From contig JAWKPC010000001.1 in NCBI GenBank assembly GCA_041390865.1, positions 310,001 to 374,000 on the forward strand: 64,000 nucleotides of DNA, written 5' to 3'. Made by a program: the position numbers and the translations under genes. Positions 7,769 through 16,599 of the stretch are shown one piece after another. How positions within the stretch are numbered: the stretch's first letter is position 1; each line of letters opens with the position of its first letter. Origin of the DNA: JAUIIK01 sp041390865. GTDB lineage: Bacteria; Chloroflexota; Chloroflexia; Thermomicrobiales; CFX8. Below the pieces are notes generated by a model. The model saw nothing but the letters and a program-made list of their open reading frames with translations, was not told where the DNA came from and made no database searches.

Positions 7769-8760
7769 TCACTGTTTATCGACGTCAGACCCGTCGGTCA
7801 GCATCTCCGTGAGCGTGACGATATGCGGCTCGATCTCAGCCCGGCGGGATTCGTAGCGTTGTTCCAGGAGTGGCTGCCCGCGTTCACGGGCCCGCCGGGC
7901 CATTCCCGAGTACATGTCGACCCGCTCCTCGAGCGCGCGCAGGGCTGTCCAGAGAGCTGCTTCATAGGCATCGTTCTGTGCGTTGAGCAGACTCTCCGTC
8001 GTATAGGCGTGTCCGACCCGGCAGCGGAATCTCGTCAACCCGCCGTCACGCTCCTCCCAGAGTACGCCCCACAGTCAGGACAGGAAAAGATCGAGGGCTT
8101 GCCTTCGCTGGTGCGCTCTATCGAGGTTTCGAGAAAACTGGCAGGACGTTCAGGAGTGTTGCTGGGTGGCACGGGGGTCCCCTCTGGACTGGAAACGCTT
8201 TCGTTGATGAGGTGCTGAAGGTGTCGAGCGATCTGGCTGGCTGGGAGATAGGCATCGACGGCAACGGTGTCGAGGACGGACTGGGGCATCACTGGGAAAC
8301 GGGCGTCTTCCGGATCCTGCACGAGGAGATAGCCGCCCTGCTTTCTAATGGCAACCATGCCGGCTGTCCCGTCGCTGCCTGCGCCGGAGAGAACCAGCGC
8401 AATGACTCGTGCTCCATGACTCTCGGCTCCGGAGCGGAACAGCGGATCGATCGCTGGTCGGTGACGATGTTCGCGTGCGCTGCGGAGGGTCCGTAACACG
8501 CCATCACTGACAACCAGATGGTAGTCCGGCGGCGCGATGGCGACCTGGCCCTGGACGATTGGGTCACCGTCACTGGCGAAAACAACCGGGAGGGCGCACT
8601 GATGCTGGACAACCTTCGGCAGGTTCTCAGAACCGTCCGCAGGAATGTGCAGCGCGACGAGAATCGCTGCCCGGAAATCCGGCGGCAGGTCGCGCAACGT
8701 GAGCAGCAGCGCGTCAAGCCCGCCGGCCGACCCGCCGATAAGTATGAGGTCGCGGCGCAT
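7769..8760 (-). pseudogene. cheB: Stand-alone CheB methylesterase with zinc-ribbon tail, frameshifted
   Basis: The first part (ATG 8760, GGAGG 8 nt upstream, to 8035) encodes a full CheB domain: GGSAGG near residue 11, ALHIP, SGAGSDGTAGM. It reaches KPSIFSCPDCG and then runs out of frame. The family's usual C-terminus (CPDCGG-V-LW...RFRCRVGHAY...AALWTALRALEERV) is present in the next frame down to 7769. The break coincides with a run of four C on the plus strand (8067-8070); one more base there restores SCPDCGGVLWEERDGGLTRFRC. Repaired, the protein is about 330 residues, normal for CheB proteins with a Cys-rich tail. It is convergent with the CheB-CheR gene. Confidence 0.82.
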
Positions 8761-9098
8761 ATTCGTTGCCTCCAATGGGCATCGTGCAATCGTCTGGGAC
8801 GACAGGATGTACAGGCCAATGGTAAGTCACGCCCATGTCGAGCCGAACCTTGAGTGCGGGTGTGGCCGGTATGATTCTGGGTAGATTCTCAAGGAACGGA
8901 TTCCCATATTTTGTCAATGGTCTGGCTGTTAGAAAGCGGCGGATGGTGCTTTCCCTCCTGGCGCACATTGCGCGCGGGGTATGGCCCTTCCAACGCTTGC
9001 TGGCTGCGCCGACCGGCTAAGATCCGGAAGGTGATGATGATGCCGCTCGTAATCGACGTATCGCTTCCGGCATGGTTGGAAGCGGTTTGGAGCAACTT
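8761..9098. other. Intergenic region between divergent cheB and a hydrolase gene
   Basis: It must carry the promoters of both flanking genes, but no convincing -35/-10 pair was found. No protein-like frame is present. Confidence 0.4.
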
Positions 9099-9962
9099 AT
9101 GGATGTACCGACCCGCAGTCCGGGCCACGGCAAGAAGATCTCTCACTATGGCTTCGGCCGCACGATCTTCTTTGCGTCACAGTACGATCAGCGCTGCTCG
9201 TATTGTCTCTACGTTCCCCATGACTACGACGAAGATGGGGACCAGCGTTATCCACTGGTTGTCATCGTGCACGGTACCGGCCGGACGGCGTCGCAGTATC
9301 GGGACGCTTTCGCCGCCTTCGCCGAGCGCGAGCAGTGCATCGTGCTGGCGCCGCTCTTCCCTGCCGGCATCATCGAGCCGGGGGAGATAAGCAGCTACAA
9401 GTACATCAAATTCCACGACATGCGCTTCGATCTGATCCTGCTGGCGATGATCGACGAGATTGGCGAGACCTACCGCATCGATGCGGAGCGTTTCCTTCTG
9501 CAGGGCTTCTCCGGAGGCGGGCACTTCACCCATCGCTTCTTCTACCTGCACCCGCAACGGCTGATGGCCGCCTCGATCGGCGCGCCCGGCATGGTGACGC
9601 TGCTCGACGTGAGCAAGCCCTGGTGGGTCGGGGTCGGTAATCTCAAGGAGGAACTCGGCATCGATCTCGATATCGATGCGATGCGCCGGGTTCCGGTCCA
9701 GATGATCGTCGGTGGTGACGATGTCGAGACCTGGGAGATCACCATCCCCGAGGACGGGCGCTGGTGGATGCCGGGCGTCAACGACTCGGGACGGACACGC
9801 ATCGACCGCCTGACGTCGTTGCGCGAGAGTTTCGAACGTCATGATATCGACGTCCGCTTCGAGATCGTGCCCGGCGTGGCCCACGTCGGTCTCTCGGTCG
9901 TACCACTCGTCGAGAAGTTCTTCAGCGAGGTGCTGGCCGAGCGACGCCAAGACATTGGATGA
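9099..9962 (+). CDS. Alpha/beta hydrolase, PHB-depolymerase/feruloyl-esterase-like
   Basis: 287 residues. The start is the ATG at 9099, with GGAG 6 nt upstream; an upstream in-frame ATG at 9072 has no such site. The fold markers are YPLVVIVHGTGRTASQYRDAF (oxyanion region), the nucleophile elbow GFSGGGHF, an acidic residue in VGGDDVETWE, and His in PGVAHVGLS near the C-terminus, a complete Ser-Asp-His set. No signal peptide is seen, so it is probably cytoplasmic. Substrate is not predictable. The gene stands alone ahead of an amidohydrolase on the same strand, 132 nt away. Confidence 0.85.
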   Translation: MDVPTRSPGHGKKISHYGFGRTIFFASQYDQRCSYCLYVPHDYDEDGDQRYPLVVIVHGTGRTASQYRDAFAAFAEREQCIVLAPLFPAGIIEPGEISSYKYIKFHDMRFDLILLAMIDEIGETYRIDAERFLLQGFSGGGHFTHRFFYLHPQRLMAASIGAPGMVTLLDVSKPWWVGVGNLKEELGIDLDIDAMRRVPVQMIVGGDDVETWEITIPEDGRWWMPGVNDSGRTRIDRLTSLRESFERHDIDVRFEIVPGVAHVGLSVVPLVEKFFSEVLAERRQDIG

Positions 9963-10094
9963 GACCTCTGCGTGGAATATCGTAGGGGTGGAGTTCATCT
10001 CCCACCGGGTTTGGCTCCCCGGCAGGTCGCATCGCGTTAGGCTGATTCTGATTGCTGCGTAGACGCACATACCGAACGTATTGAGAGGCATGGC

Positions 10095-11714
10095 GTGGAC
10101 CTACTGTTGCGAAATGCGAATGTCCTGACGATTGATCCCGCAATGCCTCGCGCCGAGGCCGTGGCGATCCGGGATGGCCGGATTGTTGCCGTGGGGTCGA
10201 ACGACGAGATTGACGGGCTCGCGTCATCAGTCAGCAGGGCTGTCGACCTCGACGGGGCGACGGTCATGCCGGGCTTCATTGACGCCCACACACACTTCGT
10301 CAGCGGCGGGATGACTCTCAGCCGGGTGCGGCTCGGCGGCATCTTCACGATGCGCGAGTGGCAGCAGGCGGTGTTGGAGAAGGCGCGGGCGGCCAAACCG
10401 GGCGTCTGGGTCGTCGGGCGCGGTTGGGACGATACGAAGCGCATCGACACCGACGCATTGCCGACGAAGGAAGAGCTTGACGCGGTATCACCGGAGAATC
10501 CAGTCTACCTCGGGCGTGCCGACGGACACGTCGGCTGGGCGAACTCTCTGGCGCTCAAGGAAGCCGGGATTAGCCGCGACACTGACGACCCCTACGGCGG
10601 CCACATCGTCCGCGACGAGCACGGCGAGCCGACCGGGATCCTCCAGGAGACGGCCAAACTGCTGGTCGAGCGCATCCTGCCGGTGCCGGGCGCTGCCGAG
10701 CAACGCAAGGCGCTCTCCGACGCCCTGGCCGAGGCCGCGCGATTCGGTATCACCAGCATCCATGACAACGCACCGGCCGAGGATATCGCGCTCTATCAGG
10801 AGTTTCGCGAGCGCGGCGACCTGACGGTGCGGGTCAACACGCTGGTGCGTGGCTGGGAGGTGCCGGAGCCGTTTCTGGAACCGATGATCAAGATGGGCGT
10901 CCGGACCGGCTTCGGCGACGACTGGATCAAGCTCGGCGCGCTGAAGCTCAGTCTCGATGGGACGCTCGGCTCACGCACGGCTGCGATGCTCGAACCCTAC
11001 AGCGACGATCCGGGCAACACCGGCGTGTTCCGAATCAACCAAGAGGAGCTGAACCCGATCATCGAGCGGGCGCACCGCCACCGCATCCAGGTCGCGCTGC
11101 ATGCCATTGGTGATGCCGCCTGCCGGATGGCGCTCGATGCGATCGAGCACGCGACGAAACAGTTCGAGTGGACGGATCACCGCCACCGCATCGAGCACGA
11201 GCAGTCGATCACGCGAGAGGACATGGAGCGCTTCCCGACGCTCGGGGTCATTGCTTCGCTCCAGCCAGTCCACGGCATCACCGATCTGAACTGGGTCGAG
11301 TCGCGGGTCGGGCCGGAGCGGGTCAAGACCGCTTATGCCTGGCGCTCGTTCCTCGATATCGGAACGCATATCTGCCTCGGGACCGACTGGCCTGTCGAGA
11401 CGCTCGACCCGCGCGTCGGCCTCTACCACGCCGTCACACGCCAGGACATCCACGGCAACCCGCCGGGCGGACGCTGGCCCGAGGAGGCGCTGACGATCGA
11501 GGAGACGCTGAAGGGCTACACCCTTGACGCCGCCTGGGCCGAGTTCGCCGAGGACCGTAAGGGCTCGATCTCCCCCGGCAAGTACGCCGACTTGTGCGTG
11601 TTGGACGCCGACCCGACGGCGATCGACCCGAACGACCTGATGGACCTCGGGGTTCTGGCGACGATCGTCGAGGGACGAACGGTGTTCGATGGTGATGGGC
11701 GGTTCGGGGAGTAG
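10095..11714 (+). CDS. Metal-dependent amidohydrolase, YtcJ-like (amidohydrolase family 3)
   Basis: 539 residues from a GTG start with GAGAGG upstream. The chain shows the urease-superfamily layout: an N-terminal beta cap (LLLRNANVLTIDP), metal-binding GFIDAHTHF, HAIGDAACRMALD, HRIEHEQSI, and CLGTDWPVETLDP with the catalytic Asp. The C-terminal cap reads GSISPGKYADLCVLDADP. Family members hydrolyse amide or imide bonds in small cyclic compounds, mostly of unknown identity. It is cytoplasmic and not obviously in an operon. An inverted-repeat element lies just downstream. Confidence 0.92.
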   Translation: MDLLLRNANVLTIDPAMPRAEAVAIRDGRIVAVGSNDEIDGLASSVSRAVDLDGATVMPGFIDAHTHFVSGGMTLSRVRLGGIFTMREWQQAVLEKARAAKPGVWVVGRGWDDTKRIDTDALPTKEELDAVSPENPVYLGRADGHVGWANSLALKEAGISRDTDDPYGGHIVRDEHGEPTGILQETAKLLVERILPVPGAAEQRKALSDALAEAARFGITSIHDNAPAEDIALYQEFRERGDLTVRVNTLVRGWEVPEPFLEPMIKMGVRTGFGDDWIKLGALKLSLDGTLGSRTAAMLEPYSDDPGNTGVFRINQEELNPIIERAHRHRIQVALHAIGDAACRMALDAIEHATKQFEWTDHRHRIEHEQSITREDMERFPTLGVIASLQPVHGITDLNWVESRVGPERVKTAYAWRSFLDIGTHICLGTDWPVETLDPRVGLYHAVTRQDIHGNPPGGRWPEEALTIEETLKGYTLDAAWAEFAEDRKGSISPGKYADLCVLDADPTAIDPNDLMDLGVLATIVEGRTVFDGDGRFGE

Positions 11715-11724
11715 GGGAGAGTAG

Positions 11725-11862
11725 GTAGGTTGTAGTTAGTCGTGCGTAGGAAAGGCGGGGATTTCCCTCACCCCCCTGGCCCCCTCTCCCACTGCTCCGC
11801 TCCGCTACGCGGGGAGAGGGGGAAGAAGACCGTCGGCTTGCGCCCTACAAACTACAACCTAC
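11725..11862. repeat. Intergenic inverted-repeat element
   Basis: The outer arms are perfect 13-mers: GTAGGTTGTAGTT at 11725-11737 and its complement at 11850-11862. Nested inside is an 11-bp stem, CCCCCTCTCCC (11780-11790) with GGGAGAGGGGG (11812-11822), around a loop rich in CCGCT. The C-rich strand (CCCTCACCCCCCTGGCC) resembles short dispersed intergenic repeats seen in many GC-rich genomes. It lies between convergent genes, so it could also terminate transcription in both directions. No coding capacity. Confidence 0.7.
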
Positions 11863-11878
11863 TCACTACGAACTCGCC

Positions 11879-12658
11879 TCAGGCGGAGCGCTGGTAGACC
11901 CGGAATGCCTGGGTGCTGAAGAAGCCGGCGACGAGGACGAATGCGAGCAGCAGGGCCATGTAGCTCCAGGTGCTGGCCCAGTTCTGGCCGAGCATCGCGT
12001 CGCGGGCGCCGTTGACGGCCCAGTTGACCGGGTTGCCCTGGGCAAGGAAGCGGATCCAGCCCGGCATCAGATCGGATGCCATGAAGGCGGTCGACAGGAA
12101 GGTCAGCGGCAGGCCGAAGAAGTTGATGATCGCGATCAGCGTCTCTTCCCGACGGGTGAGCAACGCGACGCCGTTCGATATGGCCGAGAACCCCGCGCCG
12201 AGCAGAGAGCCGAGCAGGAGGATGGCGAGGACGCCGCCGACGCCGCCCTGGACGCTGGCTCCGAGAATCATGCCGAGGACGATAATGATGACCGACTGCA
12301 CCGAGACGGTCAGGGCGGCATGGGCGACCCGGGCGGCGATGAGCGAGGCCCGATTGACCGGCGTCGCCAGCATGCGGTCGATCACTCCGTGCTGGAGATC
12401 CTCGATGATGCCCATGCCGGCCCAGGCCGAGCCGAAGAAGGCAGTCATGATAATCACGCCCGGTGTCAGGAACTGGATGTAGCTGTCCGCCTCGAAGCCT
12501 GGAATCTCGACGACGCGCCGGAAGAGCTGCCCGTACAGCGTCAACCAGATGACCGGTTGGGTCAGCGTCACGAACAACCAGATCGGGATACGCAAGGTCG
12601 TCCGGATGTGGCGAAGGGTCAGATGGTAGGTGTCGGTGAAGAAGGTTATCATCGTCAC
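11879..12658 (-). CDS. ABC-2 type transporter permease (DrrB-like)
   Basis: 259 residues with about six hydrophobic segments. The ABC-2 core motif is visible (GIIEDLQHGVIDRMLATPVNRASLIAARV), followed by LLTRREETLIAIINFFGLPLTFLSTAFMASDLMPGWIRFLAQGNPVNW, typical of DrrB/YadH-type exporters. The start is GTG 12658 (or ATG 12652). It overlaps the stop of the upstream ATPase, forming a two-gene unit. It probably exports a hydrophobic compound or lipid; the substrate is not predictable. Confidence 0.92.
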   Translation of the reverse strand: MTMITFFTDTYHLTLRHIRTTLRIPIWLFVTLTQPVIWLTLYGQLFRRVVEIPGFEADSYIQFLTPGVIIMTAFFGSAWAGMGIIEDLQHGVIDRMLATPVNRASLIAARVAHAALTVSVQSVIIIVLGMILGASVQGGVGGVLAILLLGSLLGAGFSAISNGVALLTRREETLIAIINFFGLPLTFLSTAFMASDLMPGWIRFLAQGNPVNWAVNGARDAMLGQNWASTWSYMALLLAFVLVAGFFSTQAFRVYQRSA

Positions 12659-13620
12659 GCCTCTTTTCGCTGGTCCGCCGCGCCGGCCGAGTAGCGGTGT
12701 CCGGTGTACTGGAGGTAGACATCGTCTAGAGACGGCCTGCTCAAGGTGACCTCATGGACTCCAATCCCGGACCGCTCGAGAGCGGTAACGAGCTGGGGTA
12801 TGGCGGCCGCGCCCCGGGCGACGTTGGCGATGACGCTGACGCCGTTCGGGATAACCTCGTAGACGTCTTCGAGATCGCGCAGGGATCGGGCGGCTTCCGC
12901 CGTGTCGCCTTCGACCTCGAGCGTGACCGTATCGCCCCGGATCGCCGCTTTGAGGTCGTTCGGCGTGCCCTCGACAACGACTTTCCCCTGATCGACGATC
13001 GCTAGTCGATCGCAGAGATGGTCCGCCTCTTCGAGATAATGGGTTGTCAGCAGCACGGTTAGCTGGCGGTCGCGGCGCAGTGAGTCGAGATCCGTCCAGA
13101 GGGCGGCTCTTGTTTCGGGGTCGAGGCCGGTCGTCGGCTCGTCGAGAAAGAGGATGCTCGGATCGTGGACGAGGCCCATCGCGATGTCGATGCGGCGGCG
13201 CATCCCGCCCGAGTAGGTGTTGACGAGCTTGTCGGCCGCTTCGGTCAGTTCGACCCATTCGAGCAGTTCGTCGACGCGCCTCTTGATCTCTGAGGGCGGG
13301 ACGCGCAGAATCTGGGCCTGGAGCACGAGGTTCTCCCGGCCGGTGCCCCAGCGGTCGACGCCGGACGCCTGGGCGACGTAACCGATACTCCGCCGGATGC
13401 CCGCCGGATCGGACACGACGTCATGGCCGTTGACGGTCGCCGTCCCGTCGCCGGGTTGCGTCAGGGTTGCGAGGATCCGGACGGTCGTGCTCTTTCCCGC
13501 TCCATTTGGCCCGAGCAGGCCGAAGATCTCTCCCTGAGCGACATTGAATGACACTCCGCGCAATGCTTCGACGCCGTTGCGGTACGTCTTGGTGAGGTTT
13601 CGTACGGAAATCGCGTCCAC
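12655..13620 (-). CDS. ABC transporter ATP-binding protein (DrrA-like)
   Basis: 321 residues from GTG 13620, with AGGAGG 6 nt upstream. A longer frame to 13692 lacks a ribosome site. Walker A is GLLGPNGAGKST, the Q-loop YVAQAS, the signature YSGGMRRRIDIA, Walker B ILFLDEPTTGLDP and the H-loop TTHYLEEAD. The C-terminal 90 residues correspond to the DUF4162 extension of DrrA-type exporters. It energises the overlapping permease. A TATACT at 13674-13669 may be the -10 of the operon, but its -35 is weak. Confidence 0.95.
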   Translation of the reverse strand: MDAISVRNLTKTYRNGVEALRGVSFNVAQGEIFGLLGPNGAGKSTTVRILATLTQPGDGTATVNGHDVVSDPAGIRRSIGYVAQASGVDRWGTGRENLVLQAQILRVPPSEIKRRVDELLEWVELTEAADKLVNTYSGGMRRRIDIAMGLVHDPSILFLDEPTTGLDPETRAALWTDLDSLRRDRQLTVLLTTHYLEEADHLCDRLAIVDQGKVVVEGTPNDLKAAIRGDTVTLEVEGDTAEAARSLRDLEDVYEVIPNGVSVIANVARGAAAIPQLVTALERSGIGVHEVTLSRPSLDDVYLQYTGHRYSAGAADQRKEA

Positions 13621-14060
13621 GGGACCTCCTATCGTAGGGTGCTGGGCCGCCTCGTTGCGACCCGGAATAGTATAGCGGAAAATCAGGAACATTCATTTAT
13701 CAGTGCAAATTGGTAATATTCCCGCAAGGCTACATAAGATTTCATTGGCTGGGATTCGGGAAGACGTTCGGGCCTGGATGTCCGGAAGGTGACGAAGTGT
13801 TCGGCGGGAGATCACGCAACCGCGAACGATGCCCCTCCAGCATAGACTGTTGCCTCATCTGCCTCATACGGATTCGCCGTGACCATCGCAGGAGACTGGT
13901 AGGAGCGCGATTCATCACGCTCCTACACGATCAAACGATTTGCTGCCGGAAACATTCTTAGAACTCGCTTCTGGCGATGTGATCCTGCTCAGGGAGAGGC
14001 TAGTTCGTAGTCCCGAAACGTTGCGCCGGAGCCTATCCCGGATTTACCCGAACTGATCAA
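13621..14060. other. Intergenic region, with one 9-bp hairpin
   Basis: No protein-like frame. It contains the probable promoter side of the ABC operon and an isolated perfect inverted repeat GTAGGAGCG/CGCTCCTAC at 13899-13926 with a 10-nt loop and no T-run. Its function is unknown. Confidence 0.4.
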
Positions 14061-14090
14061 GGAGCCGCCGGCCGTTCTTCCGGCGGCTCC
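14061..14090 (-). terminator. Terminator-like hairpin after the TlpA-like gene
   Basis: An 11-bp perfect stem GGAGCCGCCGG/CCGGCGGCTCC with an 8-nt loop lies 26 nt past the stop. The T-run is poor (TTG). Confidence 0.6.
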
Positions 14091-14116
14091 TCTCCCCGCC
14101 CCGATTCAGCGGCCGT

Positions 14117-14893
14117 CTAGTTCCAGGGGACGGGGCAACCGTCCGGGCCGCATATTCCGGCTTCGATTTCCGCCTCGCGCTCGGACTTGAGCTGTTCCCG
14201 CTGCCAATCCCAGTCGATCGTCGGATGGAATTTCTCAGGATACCTCTCGGACCAGATCTGCTTGCGAATGACGAGGTTTTCCGGGTCGCGGTGGAGCGCC
14301 TCGGTCCAGACTTCGATCGCTTCTTCCTTGCGGCCCAGCTCCCGCAGGGCGTGTCCGAGCCGGAGCTTGGTCTGGACGAGTTCCTGCTCGGCCCCGGTGA
14401 GCTGGTAGGGACCGTCGTTGGCGCGGCCCTCTCCCGGGTCCTCTCCGGCGAGGAACCGCTCGACGGCCGCGACATCCTCCGGGTTATCGACGCTGAAACC
14501 TCCGTACTTGGTGTACCGGATGACGCCCTCTTCGTCGACGAGGACGCCATTCGGGACAGCCCGGAAATCGAGTTTCGAGGATGTCAGCCCATCTTCGTCG
14601 ACGACGGTCGGGTAGTCGGCGTTCGCCTTCTCGACGAACGGGCGAGCCAGTTCGGCCCCGCCGTGTTCAAGGGCGATCGAGATCAGCTCGAAGTTATCGG
14701 ATTTGTGGCGTTCGTAGAAATCCTGCCAGCCTGGCAGTTGCTCGCGGCATCCTCACCAGGATCCCCAAAAGAAGAGCAGACGCTTCTTCCCATCCAGCGA
14801 GTTGATATCCAGTTCGCCGCCATCGAGCAGTGGCAGCGCGATGTCCGGCAGGTTCTGGCCCACCCGTCCTCTTGCGGTCGTTCCCGTCGTCAT
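14117..14893 (-). CDS. TlpA/thioredoxin-like protein with in-frame UGA at the redox site (candidate selenoprotein)
   Basis: Read through the UGA, 258 residues. The ATG at 14893 has GGAGGGG 6 nt upstream. Residues 10-150 form a TlpA/AhpC-type thioredoxin fold: LPDIALPLLDGGELD, LLFFWGSW, then UGA (14755-14753, residue 47), G, C49, REQLPGWQ. Next come ADYPTVVDEDGL and a cis-Pro region AVPNGVLVDEEGVIRY. A TPR-like pair of helices (RLGHALRELGRKEEAIEVWTEALHRDPEN) and a CGPDGCPVP tail follow. Where the family normally has Cys (W-C-x-(x)-C) this gene has UGA, giving W-U-G-C. The reading frame and family match continue for about 210 residues after it. Alternatives are a nonsense pseudogene or a base error. 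Confidence 0.72.
14723..14737 (-). promoter_or_regulatory. Candidate bacterial SECIS apical hairpin
   Basis: CTGCC-AGGCT-GGCAG starts 15 nt after the UGA at 14753, on the coding strand. Bacterial SECIS elements lie within about 15-40 nt of the UGA and carry a small loop with G/U. Here the loop AGGCU resembles AGGUCU of E. coli fdhF. The lower stem and the usual bulged U are not convincing. Confidence 0.4.
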
Positions 14894-14966
14894 ATTTGTC
14901 CCCTCCAATGCTTGTTGTGGCTCTGCTCCTTCTAATCGCTGATCCCCGGTTCCTATTCCCGCTCGA

Positions 14967-15902
14967 TTACCGGATGGCTCCATGGCGCAGGACGGCATGG
15001 CAGCCCTTGACGCCGTTGACGACCTGGGTCACGCGGACGTCGACGACCGTGCTGGCGAGCGCCAGCGCGGTGCCCCGGTCGACCTCGTGAAACCGCATGA
15101 TCAGGTCGAGCATGGCGTTCACCGCCTGGTACATCGCCTGGTCGAGATCCTCGTTGACGCCAAAGGTGATCCAGGCATCCGGCGTCAACGCATGCGGGAC
15201 GTCGATCGGCATGTCGTCGAGCACGTCGAAGGTAAGCGCTGCCAGGTCCATCGGGCATTCGATCGCCGTGCCGCTCAGTTCTCCGTCGCCCTGGGCCGCG
15301 TGTCCGTCACCGGTCGAGAACAGCCCGCCTTCGACGGCGACCGGGAGAAACAGCGTTGTGCCCGGGACGAGCTCTTTGCAGTCGAGGTTGCCACCGGTCT
15401 CTCTCGGAGGAGCGGTTGGATGATGTCCCTCATCGGCTGGCGGCAGTCCCATGACTCCGAGAAAGGGCCGCATCGCGACCGAGTGTCCGAGATGGTTTGT
15501 CGCGATCATCGTCTCGGGGTCGAGGCTCCAGCGCAGGAGCAGGGAGAGATCCGTGCTGAGTCCGAACGGTTCGACGCGGGTCGGGTTCGGGCCGCCGGCC
15601 GCGTTGAATCCGAATGTGCCGGTCCGCAGCTCGTCGATCCGGACGGCAAGTGTATGTCCAGGTCGGGCGCCATCGATGGCGACTGGGCCGCAGAGCGCGT
15701 GGCCCGCATCCAGTTCGCTGTCTCGCGGTTCGAATACTCGCCGCCGGGAGCCGTCCTCGTGGTGCCCTTCGAGCCCCCAGCCGGCATCAAGCGTCTGAAA
15801 TCTGACGGTATCGCCGGGGGCGATGGTCAGGATCGGCGGAATGTCGCGGGAAAACGTCCCGTGCAGGTTCTCTCTGGTCGGACCTACCTCGTAAGTGGTC
15901 AT
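14967..15902 (-). CDS. Acetamidase/formamidase family protein
   Basis: 311 residues; the ATG is preceded by GGAGGTGAAAC. The sequence is co-linear with the FmdA_AmdA family. It has an N-terminal beta region (PPILTIAPGDTVRFQTLDAGWG), ALCGPVAIDGARPGHTLAVRI, NHLGHSVAMRPFLGVMGLPP, GGNLDCKELVPGTTLFLPVAVEGGLFSTGDGHAAQGDGE and an acidic LTFDVLD segment. Family members hydrolyse short amides (formamide, acetamide) to ammonia and acid, with Zn or Ca bound. It is cytoplasmic and lies 74 nt upstream of the TlpA-like gene on the same strand, so co-transcription is possible. Confidence 0.93.
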   Translation of the reverse strand: MTTYEVGPTRENLHGTFSRDIPPILTIAPGDTVRFQTLDAGWGLEGHHEDGSRRRVFEPRDSELDAGHALCGPVAIDGARPGHTLAVRIDELRTGTFGFNAAGGPNPTRVEPFGLSTDLSLLLRWSLDPETMIATNHLGHSVAMRPFLGVMGLPPADEGHHPTAPPRETGGNLDCKELVPGTTLFLPVAVEGGLFSTGDGHAAQGDGELSGTAIECPMDLAALTFDVLDDMPIDVPHALTPDAWITFGVNEDLDQAMYQAVNAMLDLIMRFHEVDRGTALALASTVVDVRVTQVVNGVKGCHAVLRHGAIR

Positions 15903-16599
15903 GTTTCACCTCCACCGGCATTCTAGCCGTGCATTCGGTGGAGGAAACCCGAGTCCCGGCGCGAAGCCTTGGTTTCACTGTCGAGAAAGCGTGATCGAAC
16001 ATGGCGATACCACACGGATGCTGAGGGCGATAAAGGTACTGCTCGCGCCCTGGGCCTGGCTACAGAATCGTTAAAGGCGCTGCTGTGACTCACTTTTTGG
16101 ATTGCCGTTGGGGTTAGGGACGCGCCAACTTGTTCCACCTCATTGAACGTGGGCAATCAGTGTGGAATTGACCAACCTCAAAGGCCACTTCATTTCGAGC
16201 TTATCGAGGAATCCAACCTGCGCTCTGCCTGGCACATTGAGCGCTGGGATAGCAACGGTTGACTTCCGATTTCGGCCGATGTGTGATGTACGAGCTTCGA
16301 ATCGCATCGGCCCCGGTGTCCGTCTCGATTGGGATTTCTCAACAGACTTGGAATGACATAATAATTGCAGAGATGCCTTCATACTCTGCATTGGAGTCGC
16401 TACAGGCACACCGGCATATTCCCTGTGTTCGAGCATCCGCCCCAATTCGCCGTGGTGGATCCCACGGCATTCGGAGGCGAGGCGTAGCTCGATGCACTTG
16501 TCATATGAGCTTTCTTGCGACTGGCGGGAACTAGTCGTTTGTAACACATGATGTGACAATGCCGTGGTCACTCCGATGAAACTCAAGAGCACCCAAGAC
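15903..16599. other. Intergenic region, visibly less GC-rich than its surroundings
   Basis: About 700 nt without a convincing gene. A 150-codon frame on the minus strand (16140-16592) has no ribosome site and no recognisable family. By eye the base composition is more AT-rich than the flanking genes. That would fit eroded or foreign DNA, but nothing identifies its origin. Confidence 0.4.

Noticed and set aside
7476..7772. 98-codon minus-strand frame downstream of the broken cheB
   Set aside because: Arg/Ser-rich shadow-like text without start signal.
9177..10091. 304-codon frame antisense to the alpha/beta hydrolase
   Set aside because: The plus strand shows a full catalytic triad and Shine-Dalgarno; the antisense frame is a GC-rich shadow.
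11770..11825. The CCCTCTCCC/GGGAGAGGG region as a CRISPR-like repeat
   Set aside because: Only one palindromic unit, no spaced direct repeats and no cas genes.
16140..16592. 150-codon minus-strand frame in the AT-richer gap
   Set aside because: No ribosome site, no family signature; a weak likeness to Cys-rich YDxCIEL proteins did not extend beyond a few residues.
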